Source: Rhizopus sp. PT2906 (lineage: Eukaryota; Mucoromycota; Mucoromycetes; Mucorales; Rhizopodaceae). From it: DNA of 64,000 bases. The stretch is taken from the NCBI GenBank assembly GCA_025529335.1, contig JAMYHX010000199.1:1-64000 (forward strand), in the 5' to 3' direction. Shown piece after piece: positions 53,030 through 63,777 of this stretch; within the stretch, counting starts at the first letter, position 1; each line of letters opens with the position of its first letter. A program made the position numbers and the translations under genes. The notes below the pieces were generated by a model. It did no database searches and was not told the origin of the DNA. It saw only the letters and a program-made list of their open reading frames with translations.

Positions 53030-53990
53030 AAGTTAAGTACTGCCGCTGTGTCTCTGTTGTATAAACGCCTTCTTTCTCCATTTTTTTAACAACTGACATT
53101 CTTGCAGCTAATTATCTATTAGCTATCATGGCCGTTTTAAATTAATATGATTATTACCGCAGAAGACCATGGTAGATGGCTGTTTCTCTGTTCACTCTTT
53201 GCTTCTTTCTTAGGTCCTGGACTTTCTTAAATAGTTCCAATTCATGTTCCTTACATTCTGGACACCGAATTGAGGTTTTCTATTCGTTTATTAAATAAAC
53301 GGAACGGCCATTCTTTTCTAATGTTCGCAGTAAGCTTTTGTTGCGAGTGGGCTCATGAAACTTCATATTTGGTGCGGATCAATCACTAGAACTGCATCCG
53401 GTCCAAACTTGTTCTTTAGGTTCTTCACCAGCTTTTCATCGTACTTGTCATGATACAGCTTGGAAGAAAACTGTATCTTTCTAAAAGGGAGTAAGGACTA
53501 TTTCGACAGTATTTTGTGTGCCTCATGCATCACGTCCTTTTTCTTCTTTCGTAATTTTCTGTTGTTTCAATTCCATTGATTTTCAACTAGTCAAGCGTTT
53601 CTTTAATGATATGTGACAACTGGTTAATTTCTGGAAAATACTACATGCACCAGAAGTTAGACTAATATTATGTTCGTTGTGTGCAACAGATAGACCGAAA
53701 ACGACTTGGATTTCTTCGACTCTTAATCAAACTCCAGTGCTTCATATAATTGTGCAAGTTTATGGAATGCTTAAAATAGTAGACAGGGCGAGCCTTCACA
53801 TCATAGTAGATGGAATTTTTCAAAAAAGTATAGTCTTCCGGATGCATTGATAAGAAATCTTGAATCACAACTTTGGCATCAGCATTTAAGTAATCACCAT
53901 CAGGTATTTCCTTTTTAGTCACCGAATTTTTCACTTTGGTACATGGATCAGTAATAGCTCGTTTAATCATATCCTTGGTTCCCTCCTAAG
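53030..53990 (-). pseudogene. Fanzor / TnpB-like RNA-guided nuclease remnant
   Basis: The minus strand has an open piece (53970-53668) with GDYLNADAKVVIQDFLSMHP, EDYTFLKNSIYYDVKARPVY and YFKHSINLHNYMKHW. After broken frames comes RKIQFSSKLYHDKYDEKLVK, NLKNKFGPDAVLVI, SAPNMKFHEPTRNKSLLRTL, EKNGRSVYLINE, stop, KTSIRCPECKEHELELFKK, ETAIYHGLLR and, further on, NR-stop-LAARM. This is the C-terminal layout of TnpB/Fanzor: RuvC-II Glu in VYLI(D/N)E(Y)KTS, a CPEC zinc-ribbon start, then the RuvC-III NRD motif. Here NRD reads NR-TAA (53112-53120, minus strand), so the last catalytic Asp is lost. The second Cys pair of the ribbon was not found. At least three frame breaks. No guide-RNA end was identified. 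Confidence 0.6.
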
Positions 53991-55711
53991 AATATCTATC
54001 AGCGGCCTTTTTTTGTCAAAGTCTGTCTGAATTCTCCTTTTTTTTTTTTTTTTTTTACAGATCAAATTCAAACACTATCTTAATCGAACACCAATTTGCA
54101 AGCTGATATTATTAATATACGCGGTTTTGATCTTTGTATATTCATAAAGAGTCAATTGTTTAGCGTGTGTAAGTTTTGGTGAAGTATGATCAGCATGTTC
54201 AAAGTATAAATCCTTGTGTTTTACGATTAAATCGCGGTATGTCACTGTCATAGATTTGTGTTTCGATTTTCCACTTCCATTTTTTTTTTTTTTCCATCTC
54301 GTACTTTGATGTAGTATACGAATTCAAAAATTATCATCATAATTACACTCAAGTGACCTTGGTTGTCTTCGCCCTCCTTTCCTTGTTTTCTTCTCGCTTT
54401 AACTCTTTGTTTGTATCAATTCTCAAACAGGAAGATAAAAAAAAGCTCTTTATACTACTGTATTATATTTTACATTGCACAATTCGAACTAATAAAGAAA
54501 AGAATGATTACAACAACCAAGATCACTTCAAGTGTAATAGGTTAAAATGGTGTATCTTAATTATTTGTTCTTCACGTTTGGCAACCTTTTCATAAGACGC
54601 GTTCTATATTTATGCTTTTTATTTGAAAATGATTTCAAAGAGCTATGAGTAAATCAAAAAGCATATGAACTGATGATGTTATCTACTGTATTCAATTATC
54701 GATGTGGGTCACGAAATACATAGAAATGAACAATGAATCATAGTGTGTGTCGTACTATGGCATAATCAACACTGAATAAGTGAAGCATAGGCGCTTTCAA
54801 AAAAAAAAAAAAAAAAAAAAAAAAGAGAGAGCAATATCTGAATTATTCAAAGTAAGATAATAATAATCCAGCACTCATACTTGCTATTGCTTCAGATTTT
54901 CGAGCGATTCTACCTGAATGTGTGCGATTGCATAAATAGAGCAGTATAATCATGGATACAACCTTTCTCAACTTTCTCTCTATTCACCAGAGATAGACCC
55001 TGTAGTGTAATCCTGGCTTATTCTTAAAGTTAGGAGAGAAAGAAAAGCTCACTTCAAGAACTATTAATGTAACTTAAATGGATGCATCAAAGAACCTGTT
55101 TTTTTATTGATCATCATCTCCTTCTCAATTGGCTGCTTGCATATACAGATTGCTCATTATAAAGTAGCAGATATTTGGAAAATATGTATGTCACTCTTTA
55201 TTATAATCCAAAAAAGTGAAAGTAATTACAATAGTTAAATAAAGTCAAATAATAGTCAAATCATCAACAGAAATTCTCGTTTACCACGTGTCATTTTATT
55301 TACTCTAAAAATATACATGAATTAAAAATAATAATAGATTAGTAAGCAGAACCAGCCATACCGTTGGCAGTTGTTGCTTGTACAGCTGTTGGTTTCTGTG
55401 ACAATCGTTTCCAGCGCAATAGTGTTTGGTTTTATATCATGATGCTGCAAATTTCAACATATTCTTGAGATATAGAATCGAGTTGTCTCTGTCTGTGTGG
55501 GCTAATTTTTTTTTTTTTTTTCGTTGAAACAATAGGACCTAGATATCTTGTTATATGGTTGGTCATGCCAATACGTAGCTATTATTCTCAACTGGTTTGG
55601 ATGTAAAAAAAAAAAAAAAAAAAAGGTGATTAGATCCTGATGCATTTTTAATGTGTATGATAAAGATCAACAATGAGCTGTCGCCAACGTCTTTTTGCAG
55701 CGCATAGGAAC
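53991..55711. other. gene-free stretch with A/T runs
   Basis: No supported gene. A-runs lie at 54799-54824 (26 bases) and 55605-55624, and T-runs near 54040 and 55508. A short minus-strand frame at about 55340-55420 (LLRWKRLSQKPTAVQATTAN, ending MAGSAY-stop) could be a terminal exon, but nothing upstream connects to it. Confidence 0.4.
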
Positions 55712-55726
55712 GTTTGCCATGGTAAC
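55712..55726. promoter_or_regulatory. RFX-type X-box
   Basis: GTTTGCCATGGTAAC fits GTTNCCATGGNAAC with one extra base and lies 110 bases upstream of the PX gene start. Binding by a fungal RFX factor (Sak1/Crt1 type) is inferred from the palindrome. Confidence 0.45.
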
Positions 55727-55836
55727 ACCATAACCCAAGGTATAAAACAATAAACAGCCAATGAAATTATCAGTTGCTTATAAAATAAATATGGAATCCC
55801 TTTCCTTTTTTATTTATTCTTGTTTCAACTTTTTGA

Positions 55837-56948
55837 ATGTCCATTTATCAAACTGAAGTAAATACATTACTTGAACAATGTCAAAATGAGTGGGTCAAAC
55901 TTGAATCACTTGGAAAAGAAGATAGAGCGACAAATGCAATAAGCCAAGCAAGTAAAGACTTACGAGAGGCAATCAAAAGACTGGTACAATTACAGGACAA
56001 TCTGGACGAGAATAAGCTTGAAACAAGTGTAGAAATGGATAGAAAGGCGAAAATAGTTATGGACGACGTACGGAAAAAGCTAGAATTTGCATCGAATGGT
56101 AATAGAGACGTGTGTTTAATAATAAGGTGTATTCACTAGAAAAAGATATTTAGTAACAACAAAGGTTAAACCAACAATGAGCCAGTCTTCTCCTCTAGTG
56201 TCAGCTAAACCTTTAGTCAGATTGAATAAGATACCATCGAGAGATAGAATAATTGAAGAGGAAGAAAAGGCAGAAGACTCTGATAAAGATACCAGTAGCA
56301 GCAATGGTCAGGAACAATGTTCAGGTCAGCCATTAAATTCTCTAATGGTATGTGTGTATCCACTTGAAAAACTATGTAGTTGCTAACAGTCTTGTAATAG
56401 ACAAATATGGATAGCAATATCAGCAGTAATAAGAAGAAGAGTCTATTTCCTTTACTAAAAGGGCTTAGGCCGTCTCAATCAACGCCTATTAAAACAGGAG
56501 AGGAAGTTGCACATATCAACTTTTATAAGAACGATGAAAACTTTATATATGCAACAGATGCAGTTGTTGAGCATCCCTTACGTATAGGTGCGGGATATGG
56601 AAGCTATATATGCTATAGCTGCACAGTATATAGTGATAAAGTAAAAATAGGCTATCAACAATATTATTTCACTAACATAGACATACACATACATCTGCAT
56701 AATAGGGAACGCCAATTACTGTCCTTAAACGCTACTCGGACTTTGTAGAGCTTCGTGAAGAATTGATAAAGAACTATAGCTATTTAAAAAAAAGCATTCC
56801 TAAATTACCACCAAAGAAAGTAGTTGGCAAATTTACGCCTACCTTTGTTGAACAACGTCGTCGAGAACTTGAATATTTCTTTAAATATGTTGTCTTACAC
56901 CCTACCTTGGGGGCAAGCCCTGCTGTAAGACGCTGGATTGCGCCTTGA
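55837..56948 (+). CDS. PX-domain protein (YPT35-like), endosomal
   Basis: Four exons: 55837-56098, 56154-56347, 56401-56640 and 56706-56948 (312 codons). The N-terminal ~100 residues are a predicted coiled coil (ESLGKEDRATNAISQASKDL, REAIKRLVQLQDNLDENKLE). A PX domain fills the C-terminal half: GYGSYICYSCTVYSDKGTPI, TVLKRYSDFVELREELI (the RYSDF basic/aromatic motif that grips PI3P), PKLPPKKVVGKFTPTFVEQR and RRELEYFFKYVVLHPTLGAS. The last block closely follows fungal Ypt35, a PI3P-binding endosomal/vacuolar protein that recruits Vps13. The N-terminal helix bundle is longer than in yeast Ypt35. Function as a membrane-contact adaptor is inferred from the family. Confidence 0.86.
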
Positions 56949-57044
56949 TTTTAATTGGATAAAATCTTGAGAAAAAAAATAACCCAAATATATTTTTTTT
57001 CCTTCTTTTTTCCCTAATTACAAAAAAAAAAACTAATAAATAAC

Positions 57045-58260
57045 ATGAGTTCAATGGACCTTGATTCCTCGCTTGATGATCTTATAAAGCAAAGAAAAAC
57101 GCACCCTAAGAAAGGTTCATCACAGCCAAACAAAGTTAAAAAGCTTCAAAAGGGCAAAGAAAAAGGCAATCTAAGTATCCAAACAAAGGCTAAAGTTAAA
57201 AAACCAGCATCAAATAATAATGTCAAAACTAACAAGAGCATCATGTCTCGACTGGTAAAAAGGTATTATAATTTGTACTTATTCAATATTAATCCCTTGC
57301 TTATAGTCATTGACATCGAGACCTAATCCTCCAACAAGTAACAAAACTTCAACAGTCGCCGATCCTTCTAAAATTATCATTACAAAAGCTGTTCCTCAGA
57401 CAATTAAAGGTAAATTAGGCTCTCAAGTAAAGAAACTCAGCAATACAGCCACTACCACCATTACCACCTCTGCCACCACTCCCTTGACGAAGAAGAAGGC
57501 GACGATAGTTAATAATATAAATAGTCCAAGTAAGAGTTCAAATGGCAGTACATTAAGCATCTTCAGTTCTCGTCTTGGTCCTCGTTCACAGCAAACACAA
57601 CCAGTAATACCGCAGCAAACTACACGTATAACCGGATCTGCATATGAACGACCCGTTATCGATGGACGATCTAGTATTTCTATCCGTGGACGATCAAATG
57701 TAACCCCACCCACTAGTGGTTTGACCATCAAAGGTGAATCTGGTCCAACTACAGTGTTGATATCTGGATTAGATCGTGGAGCTAACTCGGAAGACGTCAG
57801 GGTAAATAGATAAAAATATAATGCATGTTTGTTTCTTATCAACTATTTAAAAAAGTGTGTATGTGAAGAATTTGGCAATGTTTTGCGATGTGAGGTTTTA
57901 AGAAACCGTATGGGTGAATCATTTGGAGAAGCTGAAGTAGAATTTAGTACAAAAAGTGCAGCCTTAGATTGTATAGCTAAACTTGATAATATAAAAGCAG
58001 ATGGTAAGGAAATAAGACAAGTTTTAAAAATAGACTAACATATTTCTCAAGGTCAATATTTGCGTGTCATATTGAGGGATAATAAGCCTTCAACGCGTAG
58101 TTATGCTGCTACTCAGATCAATTCAATTATTTCAACACCTTCCACGTAAGTTTAATGAAGAAATAAGCAAAAGTGTGTGTAACTCAATAGTTTCTATAGA
58201 TCATCTGGTAGGTTGTACTCGGATCAAATATCTTCAAGATATGGAGTTGTTCGTCGCTAA
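57045..58260 (+). CDS. RRM protein of the Yra1/ALYREF mRNA-export adaptor type
   Basis: Five exons: 57045-57254, 57307-57801, 57856-58003, 58052-58145 and 58200-58260 (335 codons). The N-terminus carries the UAP56-binding-like acidic patch (MSSMDLDSSLDDLIKQRKTH) and then long basic, Thr/Ser-rich disorder. One RRM follows: TTVLISGLDRGANSEDVR (RNP2), EFGNVLRCEVLRNRMGESFG, EAEVEFSTKSAALDCIAKLD (RNP1 region), then DGQYLRVILRDN. The extreme C-terminus (ISSRYGVVRR) ends in Arg-Arg. LDxSLDDLIKxR at the start and a single RRM match the REF family, which loads export receptors onto spliced mRNA in the nucleus. The next gene encodes a TREX-2 subunit. The disordered arm is longer than in yeast Yra1. Confidence 0.82.
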
Positions 58261-58349
58261 GATAATTGTGGGGAATTATGACTATATCTGTATTATCTAC
58301 AGCTTACATGGTTGCAAATAAATAACCAATTTTGTTGTGTTGTATTTTA

Positions 58350-58353
<4 letters not shown>

Positions 58354-58398
<45 letters not shown>
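58354..58398. repeat. 45-base T-run
   Basis: Uninterrupted T-run about 60 bases upstream of the THP1-like start. It lies in the same position relative to the gene as a promoter poly(dA:dT) tract, which excludes nucleosomes in other fungi. Confidence 0.85.
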
Positions 58399-58399
<1 letters not shown>

Positions 58400-58455
58400 G
58401 CTTTACTACAAGTGACTGGCAGGTTCTTTTTTTCTTTCTTTCGTTTGTTCAAATA

Positions 58456-60227
58456 ATGGAGGAAACATTTGTTCAACAATTTTCATTACAAGTTGCAGAT
58501 GCTTATAAAAGACAGGACAGCAGTAGCTTTTCTCTTCTTTTTTCCATTAGAAATGCCCTTGAAGCATGGCAAAATGAACAATTTAACCTTGGAAGTGAAC
58601 CAAGTTTAGGAAGTGTAGTGAACAACGTACAGTAAAAGAAAGTTAGTCTGCTATATAGAAATATTAACATTTATTAAAGATGAGCATGGATCAAATAGAG
58701 AAAGCAGTGAACCCAGTCTTGGAAGATATATCCTATTCTCTTGCAGAAACAACAGTCAATTATCTGGCAGCTATACAGAGTTTTTCATGTTGTGATGGAC
58801 GACTGTATTTTGATGCTTTATCTGAATTTTACAGGTACAATAACGCGCAACATAATGAATGATGTTTTCTGAACGGACACAAGTTCTTTAGCATCGTTAT
58901 TTAGTGGACAAGACACAGTTTTTATGGTTCCATTGATTGTCGAATTATCAGATTATATGGTCTATTTAGCTTTTGATGTAAAAAAAAAAAAAAAAAAGAT
59001 ACGATTTATGATACCCGCTTTTACTCATTTGCATCCTAGGTTGACATGCACTATCACTTTAAAAGCAAAGCAAAAAAGGCCAATGTTATTGCTCGACTAT
59101 TAACGAGAGTGTTCAATATTATGCTTGCAGATCGGTAAAGGACAATGCCAACGGCAATATCATCAGAGTAACTAAAACGTAAAATGGAAATAGTTCACCT
59201 ATTGGAACATCCAAGAGACAAGGCATCTTTCGTGTTACAAATATGGCATTTAAAGTGTACTTTAAACTAAACACAACAAGGCTATGTCAGACATTTATGA
59301 GCAATATCGAAACGGGCGGTGTGGATCTAAGTCTGTATCCGATTTCAGATCAAGTCACCTATAAATATTACCTAGGCAGATATGCGCTATATGATATTCG
59401 ATTACAACAGGTTTAAATGAGTCAATAATAGACGTCTAATTTTTGCTCATTCTTTTTTTTTTTTTTTTTAAAAAAAAAAAAACAAACAAACATAGGCATA
59501 CGACCATTTACAATTTGCATTTGAACACTGTGGCAAGGATCATTGGCATAACAAAAGAGTGATATTACATTATCTGATACCTGCTGGCATCATGATGGGA
59601 TACTTTCCTAAAAAAGAATATCTTATCAAGTATAATTTACACAATCAATACTGGCCACTGATACAAGCACTCAAAAAAGGGGATATAGCCAGCTACTTGC
59701 ACCATTTGTATGTTTATATTGATTACTTTAAAGGAAAATATAATGTTTTATTACTAAGAGACAGAGGTATTGTCTTGGCGTGGCGTTGCTTAGTTAGAAG
59801 ACTGTAAGTGATTATAGATTATATAGTAATGGAACTAATATTATTAAAGGTACACTATAAGAAAGAGTACTCAAGCTACTCCCTTCTTGACATTTAATGA
59901 GTGTGTAAAGGCATTTAATTTTGCAGAACGAACGAATAGATTCACAATACCAGAGATTGAATGTATGCTTGTATCACTTGTCAGTCAGGTAAGTCCAAAC
60001 TGAAAAGGGTTTATTTTATACCAACATTTGACAAGGGATATATTCGTGGTTATTTACATCATCAAAAGCAAAGACTGGTCTTGAGTAAAGTGAATCCTTT
60101 TCCACCGATAAGCAAGGTCCGATTGTATCGTGAAAAGTATAATGAATCATTAATGACAGAATATATGGAGAAAGAGTATCCACCTATACCCGAAGAGATT
60201 CAAATGCTAATAGAACAAGAAGAATGA
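58456..60227 (+). CDS. THP1: PCI-domain TREX-2 subunit THP1/PCID2
   Basis: Eight exons: 58456-58626, 58680-58834, 58884-58977, 59040-59134, 59194-59410, 59496-59803, 59850-59988 and 60036-60227 (456 codons). Helical repeats lead to ANVIARLLTRVFNIMLADR and MAFKVYFKLNTTRLCQTFMS, then RVILHYLIPAGIMMGYFPKK and YNLHNQYWPLIQALKKGDIA. The winged-helix end is FTIPEIECMLVSLVSQGYIR, GYLHHQKQRLVLSK and NPFPPISKV. FPKKEYL..YxL, the GxIRGYLHHQxQxLVLSK block and NPFPP are diagnostic of PCID2/Thp1, which with Sac3 anchors transcribed genes at the nuclear pore and promotes mRNA export. The exon 1 donor (GTACAG after AAC AAC) is the least certain join. The intron at 59411-59495 contains a T16/A13 hairpin-forming run. 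Confidence 0.9.
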
Positions 60228-60438
60228 AAATGATATAAACGGCCATGGCATAATAAAAATATGCTATTTTAAATCTGAATCACCAATAAAGAAAGAGATA
60301 TTCCATTCAATACAGGGGGGGAATATGTTTGTTTTTATGGCTCCTGCAAATAAAAAAGGAGACGAAAAAGTTTTTATTGCTAATGAAAATATGTGCTTGA
60401 TTTATTTCAAAAGATGATGATATGATAATCGAATGAAT

Positions 60439-60799
60439 TTATCCACCGAAACCGTAGAGAGTACGACCTTGTCTCTTGAGAGCATAGACGACATCCAAGG
60501 AAGTAACAGTCTTTCTCTTGGCATGTTCAGTATAAGTAACAGCATCACGAATAACATTTTCAAGGAAAGTCTTCAAGACGTTACGAGTTTCTTCATAGAT
60601 GAGACCAGAGATACGCTTGACACCACCACGACGGGCAAGACGACGAATAGCAGGCTTGGTAATACCTTGAATGTTATCACGAAGAATCTTACGATGACGC
60701 TTAGCACCACCCTTTCCGAGACCTTTACCACCTTTTCCACGACCAGTCACTATGGAAATAAATAACAGTTTACAAAGGAAATAAAGATATCCACTTACT
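60439..60799 (-). CDS. histone H4, start codon split by an intron
   Basis: The coding sequence is one base (A, 60799) plus 60749-60439, 103 residues. The frame is invariant H4: TGRGKGGKGLGKGGAKRHRK, DNIQGITKPAIRRLARRGGV, ending GRTLYGFGG. Nothing upstream in the same exon gives an ATG (the genomic triplet at the start is GTG). A clean intron 60798-60750 (GTAAGT ... CATAG) joins A to TG and creates the ATG. This is inferred from sequence but fits both splice consensus and the known N-terminus. The other half of the divergent pair is H3 at 61119. Confidence 0.95.
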
Positions 60800-60998
60800 G
60801 ATTAATGTTGTATTTTTTCAAAGAAGAAAAAGAGAGAAAAAAAAAGAGTGAGAGAGAAAGTTTTGGATTTTTTATAATTTTTTGAGAATAATTTTTTTGT
60901 TTGATGACGAGGACTACAGTAAAAAAAAAATAGCTATATTTTTTTATTTTTTTAAAAATGCACGCGTTTTTTAAACGCGTATCCTATCATTATTATTC

Positions 60999-61029
<31 letters not shown>

Positions 61030-61118
61030 AGGTGACGTCTTTTAATTCTTAAAGAAATTTTTCACTCCCTTTTTTTTGGTTCTTTTTCTTCTTTTTCTTT
61101 ATACACTTTTTTTATATC
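60800..61118. promoter_or_regulatory. shared H4-H3 promoter with two ACGCGT (MCB) boxes
   Basis: ACGCGT occurs at 60962-60967 and 60975-60980, separated by 7 bases in the near-palindrome ACGCGTTTTTTAAACGCGT. ACGCGT is the MluI cell-cycle box bound by MBF in yeasts, which drives G1/S transcription; a role in S-phase histone expression is inferred. An ATT microsatellite lies at 60984-61028. CT-rich sequence flanks both starts. Confidence 0.75.
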
Positions 61119-61529
61119 ATGGCTCGTACTAAGCAAACTGCTCGTAAATCCACTGGTGGTAAAGCCCCTCGTAAGCAATTGGCTACCAAGGCTGCTCGTA
61201 AGTCTGCTCCCTCTACTGGTGGTGTCAAGAAGCCTCATCGTTACAGACCTGGTACTGTCGCTCTTCGTGAAATCCGTCGTTATCAAAAGTCCACTGAACT
61301 CTTGATCCGTAAGCTTCCTTTCCAACGTCTTGTCCGTGAAATTGCTCAAGACTTTAAGACTGACTTACGTTTCCAATCTTCTGCTATTGGTGCCCTCCAA
61401 GAAGCCTCTGAAGCTTACTTGGTCTCTCTCTTTGAAGATACTAACTTGGCTGCCATCCATGCCAAGCGTGTTACTATTCAACCCAAGGATATTCAACTCG
61501 CTCGTCGTCTTCGTGGTGAACGCTCTTAA
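61119..61529 (+). CDS. histone H3
   Basis: Intronless, 136 codons. The tail is standard (ARTKQTARKSTGGKAPRKQL) with K4, K9, K14, K27 and K36 all present, followed by the core RYRPGTVALREIRRYQKS and VTIQPKDIQLARRLRGERS. Residues that differ among H3 variants are Ser31 (in KSAPSTGG), Ser87/Ile89/Gly90 (SSAIGAL) and Ala110 (NLAAIHAKR) instead of Cys. Ser31 is the H3.3-type choice common in fungi with a single H3 class. Codon use is biased towards CGT, AAG and GCT, as in the L16 gene. It is divergently transcribed from H4. Confidence 0.97.
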   Translation: MARTKQTARKSTGGKAPRKQLATKAARKSAPSTGGVKKPHRYRPGTVALREIRRYQKSTELLIRKLPFQRLVREIAQDFKTDLRFQSSAIGALQEASEAYLVSLFEDTNLAAIHAKRVTIQPKDIQLARRLRGERS

Positions 61530-62033
61530 ATACCCAGATTGAATACTTTTCTTTTCATTAAAGTACCTTTACTGCTGTCAAACCAAAAAAAAAAAAATGG
61601 CATATTGCTTTTATCGTGTTTTTTTTAGTGCAAGAGTGAACCCATTTTGTCAGAATCATCAGATGATATAAACTACAAGATATGTGTGTGTTAAAATACT
61701 TTATAATCTAACTTTTTGAACATTCAATAACAGTATAAAAAACAAAGTCTACAAAGAAAACATATTCTTTAAACTCTTTGCCACAAACGTCGCTTTATAG
61801 ACAGTCTTTTTGGAACACATTCCTTTATACTTGGAGTTCACACCAAAATAGTTTATAGTCTTTTCATCTTTTATCGCTCAAGAGTATTAGTAATTGGGGG
61901 GAAAAGAAAGGAGTCAAAATAAAAATTACAACACCGACTAACAACATCGTCACAGCTTTAGTTTAAATTGATTGCATGAGAGGAACTTTTTTTTTTTTTC
62001 CATCATTTTCTTCATCTTTCCAATTTAAATAAT
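61530..62033. other. intergenic region
   Basis: No gene. A 13-base A-run lies at about 61585 and a T-run at 61988-61999, just ahead of the next start. Confidence 0.5.
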
Positions 62034-63539
62034 ATGCCTTTGGATTATAGTAAATGGGACAATCTTGAGTTATCTGATGACTCAGATATCGAAGTCCATC
62101 CTAATGTTGATAAACGTTCTATGATCAAATGGAAGCGAGAAGCGATACATCGTGAACGTGCTGAACGTAAAGCAAAGATTGAGTATCTTCAAAAGTTCAT
62201 CCCTCAACAAAAGAATGTATTACAGAAAGTAAAGGACTTGAAGAACCTCTTGAACCAAGATGATGGTGTCAAGAAGGTAATGGAGAAACTGGAAAGCTAT
62301 CAATCTGAAGCAGAGGCGTTTGATTTACCAAAGCCCCCAGCTGGACAGCCTCAACTGAATATAAAGGATATATTTGCTGCTATGAAAACTCAAATTGCTA
62401 CTGGTTTAGCTCAAACTTCTTCGGAACAAGTAAAACAGACATTACTTGAACGATTTTGTCAAACCGAAAGCACAGTTCAAAAGACGGTTGATAATGCTAG
62501 TCAGGAACTGGAGAAGCTCGAAAAGGAAGCTCGTAAAAAATTGACAAGTGAAAATATGTTTACCTCTGAAAAATCATCAAAGACTGTAAGTTAAATATCA
62601 CATATAAATACATCTACTAACCCACGGCTCTCTTTGTCCAGATTCTTAATAAACCAAAACCATTATCATCTAATAAGAAGACGACAGAAAAGACGACAGT
62701 TATTGAAACATTAAATCCCAACACGGCTATGAAGGACTTGGTAGGTTACGGTTATTTTTTCTCCATATTGAATCACTTATCATCTTTAGACTTTGGATGA
62801 TAAGATGACCTCTCTCACAAATAAAGAAGATGACGACGATGCTGATGAAGAGGATGTTGATTTGACACCAGATGCAGCTGTATTTTCCAAACTTAAAACA
62901 TTTGAAGAAAGCCATAAATATCTTTTAAAACATCCAGAACTTTTAACCGAAAAAGTATCCGATTCACTCCTTGGTGAAGCATTCACTGCACAGTTAAAAG
63001 GAGAAGAAGAATACGCGCGAAACTGTGTTGTTCAGTCTGTTGTTCTTCAGCATTGTGGACAATTAGGAAGAAATGGTGTAGAAATATTTTTTAAAAAGTG
63101 AGACTAATATTTCCTGTAAGGGGCCGGTAACTAACTTGCAGATGAATATAGGATCAATGCCCAGGATGGTCTAGCACACAAGATGTTTTTTGAATATGTT
63201 GACTCGTTATATAACCGTATCAAGAAGCGATGTACTGAAATGATTGCAGAACAATCCTCACAAAACCAAGTGGAAACCATTCAACTCCAGCCTATGGGGG
63301 ATGGTTCACAATTGACCATTCGTGTGCCTCAACCTGAAGATGAGCAAGCCTATACAGCCTTTACTGGAATGCCACAAGAGTTCCAAGATGCATTAAAAAC
63401 TGGAAAACTGGAGGAATTGAATAAAGTATTGGAAAAATTGCCTGTTCCTGAAGCTGAAAATCTAGTCAAGTTATGTTCAGATTATGGCTTTTTAGATGTT
63501 GAAGGTGAAGTTATAGATGAAACTAAACCTCAAAATTAA
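62034..63539 (+). CDS. CDC37: Hsp90 co-chaperone Cdc37
   Basis: Four exons: 62034-62585, 62642-62740, 62790-63097 and 63152-63539 (448 codons). The N-terminus MPLDYSKWDNLELSDDSDIE with HPNVDKRSMIKWKRE is the kinase-binding region, with the CK2 phospho-serine site in the LSDDSD run. A long coiled coil follows, then the Hsp90-binding middle domain (FEESHKYLLKHPELLTEKVS, EEYARNCVVQSVVLQHC, GRNGVEIFFKK) and the C-terminal HAQDG-type helix (INAQDGLAHKMFFEYVDSLY). Cdc37 delivers client kinases to Hsp90; several kinases in this window belong to client-rich groups. The last acceptor (ATATAG, ending at 63151) was chosen because the nearer GCAG gives a stop. Confidence 0.95.
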
Positions 63540-63777
63540 TACATACTATCTACTTTTCTCCTCCTATTTTTGCGCATTACTTTTGAACTAATAAAAAGCT
63601 TTGTGTATTAGTAAGATCAAGTTTGATCCCTTGTTTTACATAATCAAAACAATAAATTAAAGAATGAGCTTGGGGAGTAAAAATTAGTCTAAAGAATCCA
63701 GAAAGAGAGGAAAAGGGGGACATTCCATGCTTTTCCAGTAATGAATATATAAAATAAACCTATCTACGATAGTAAAC

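Noticed and set aside
58312..58455. extension of the THP1-like frame upstream through a Phe run
   Set aside because: This is the T45 tract in frame; the ATG at 58456 starts the family-like sequence.
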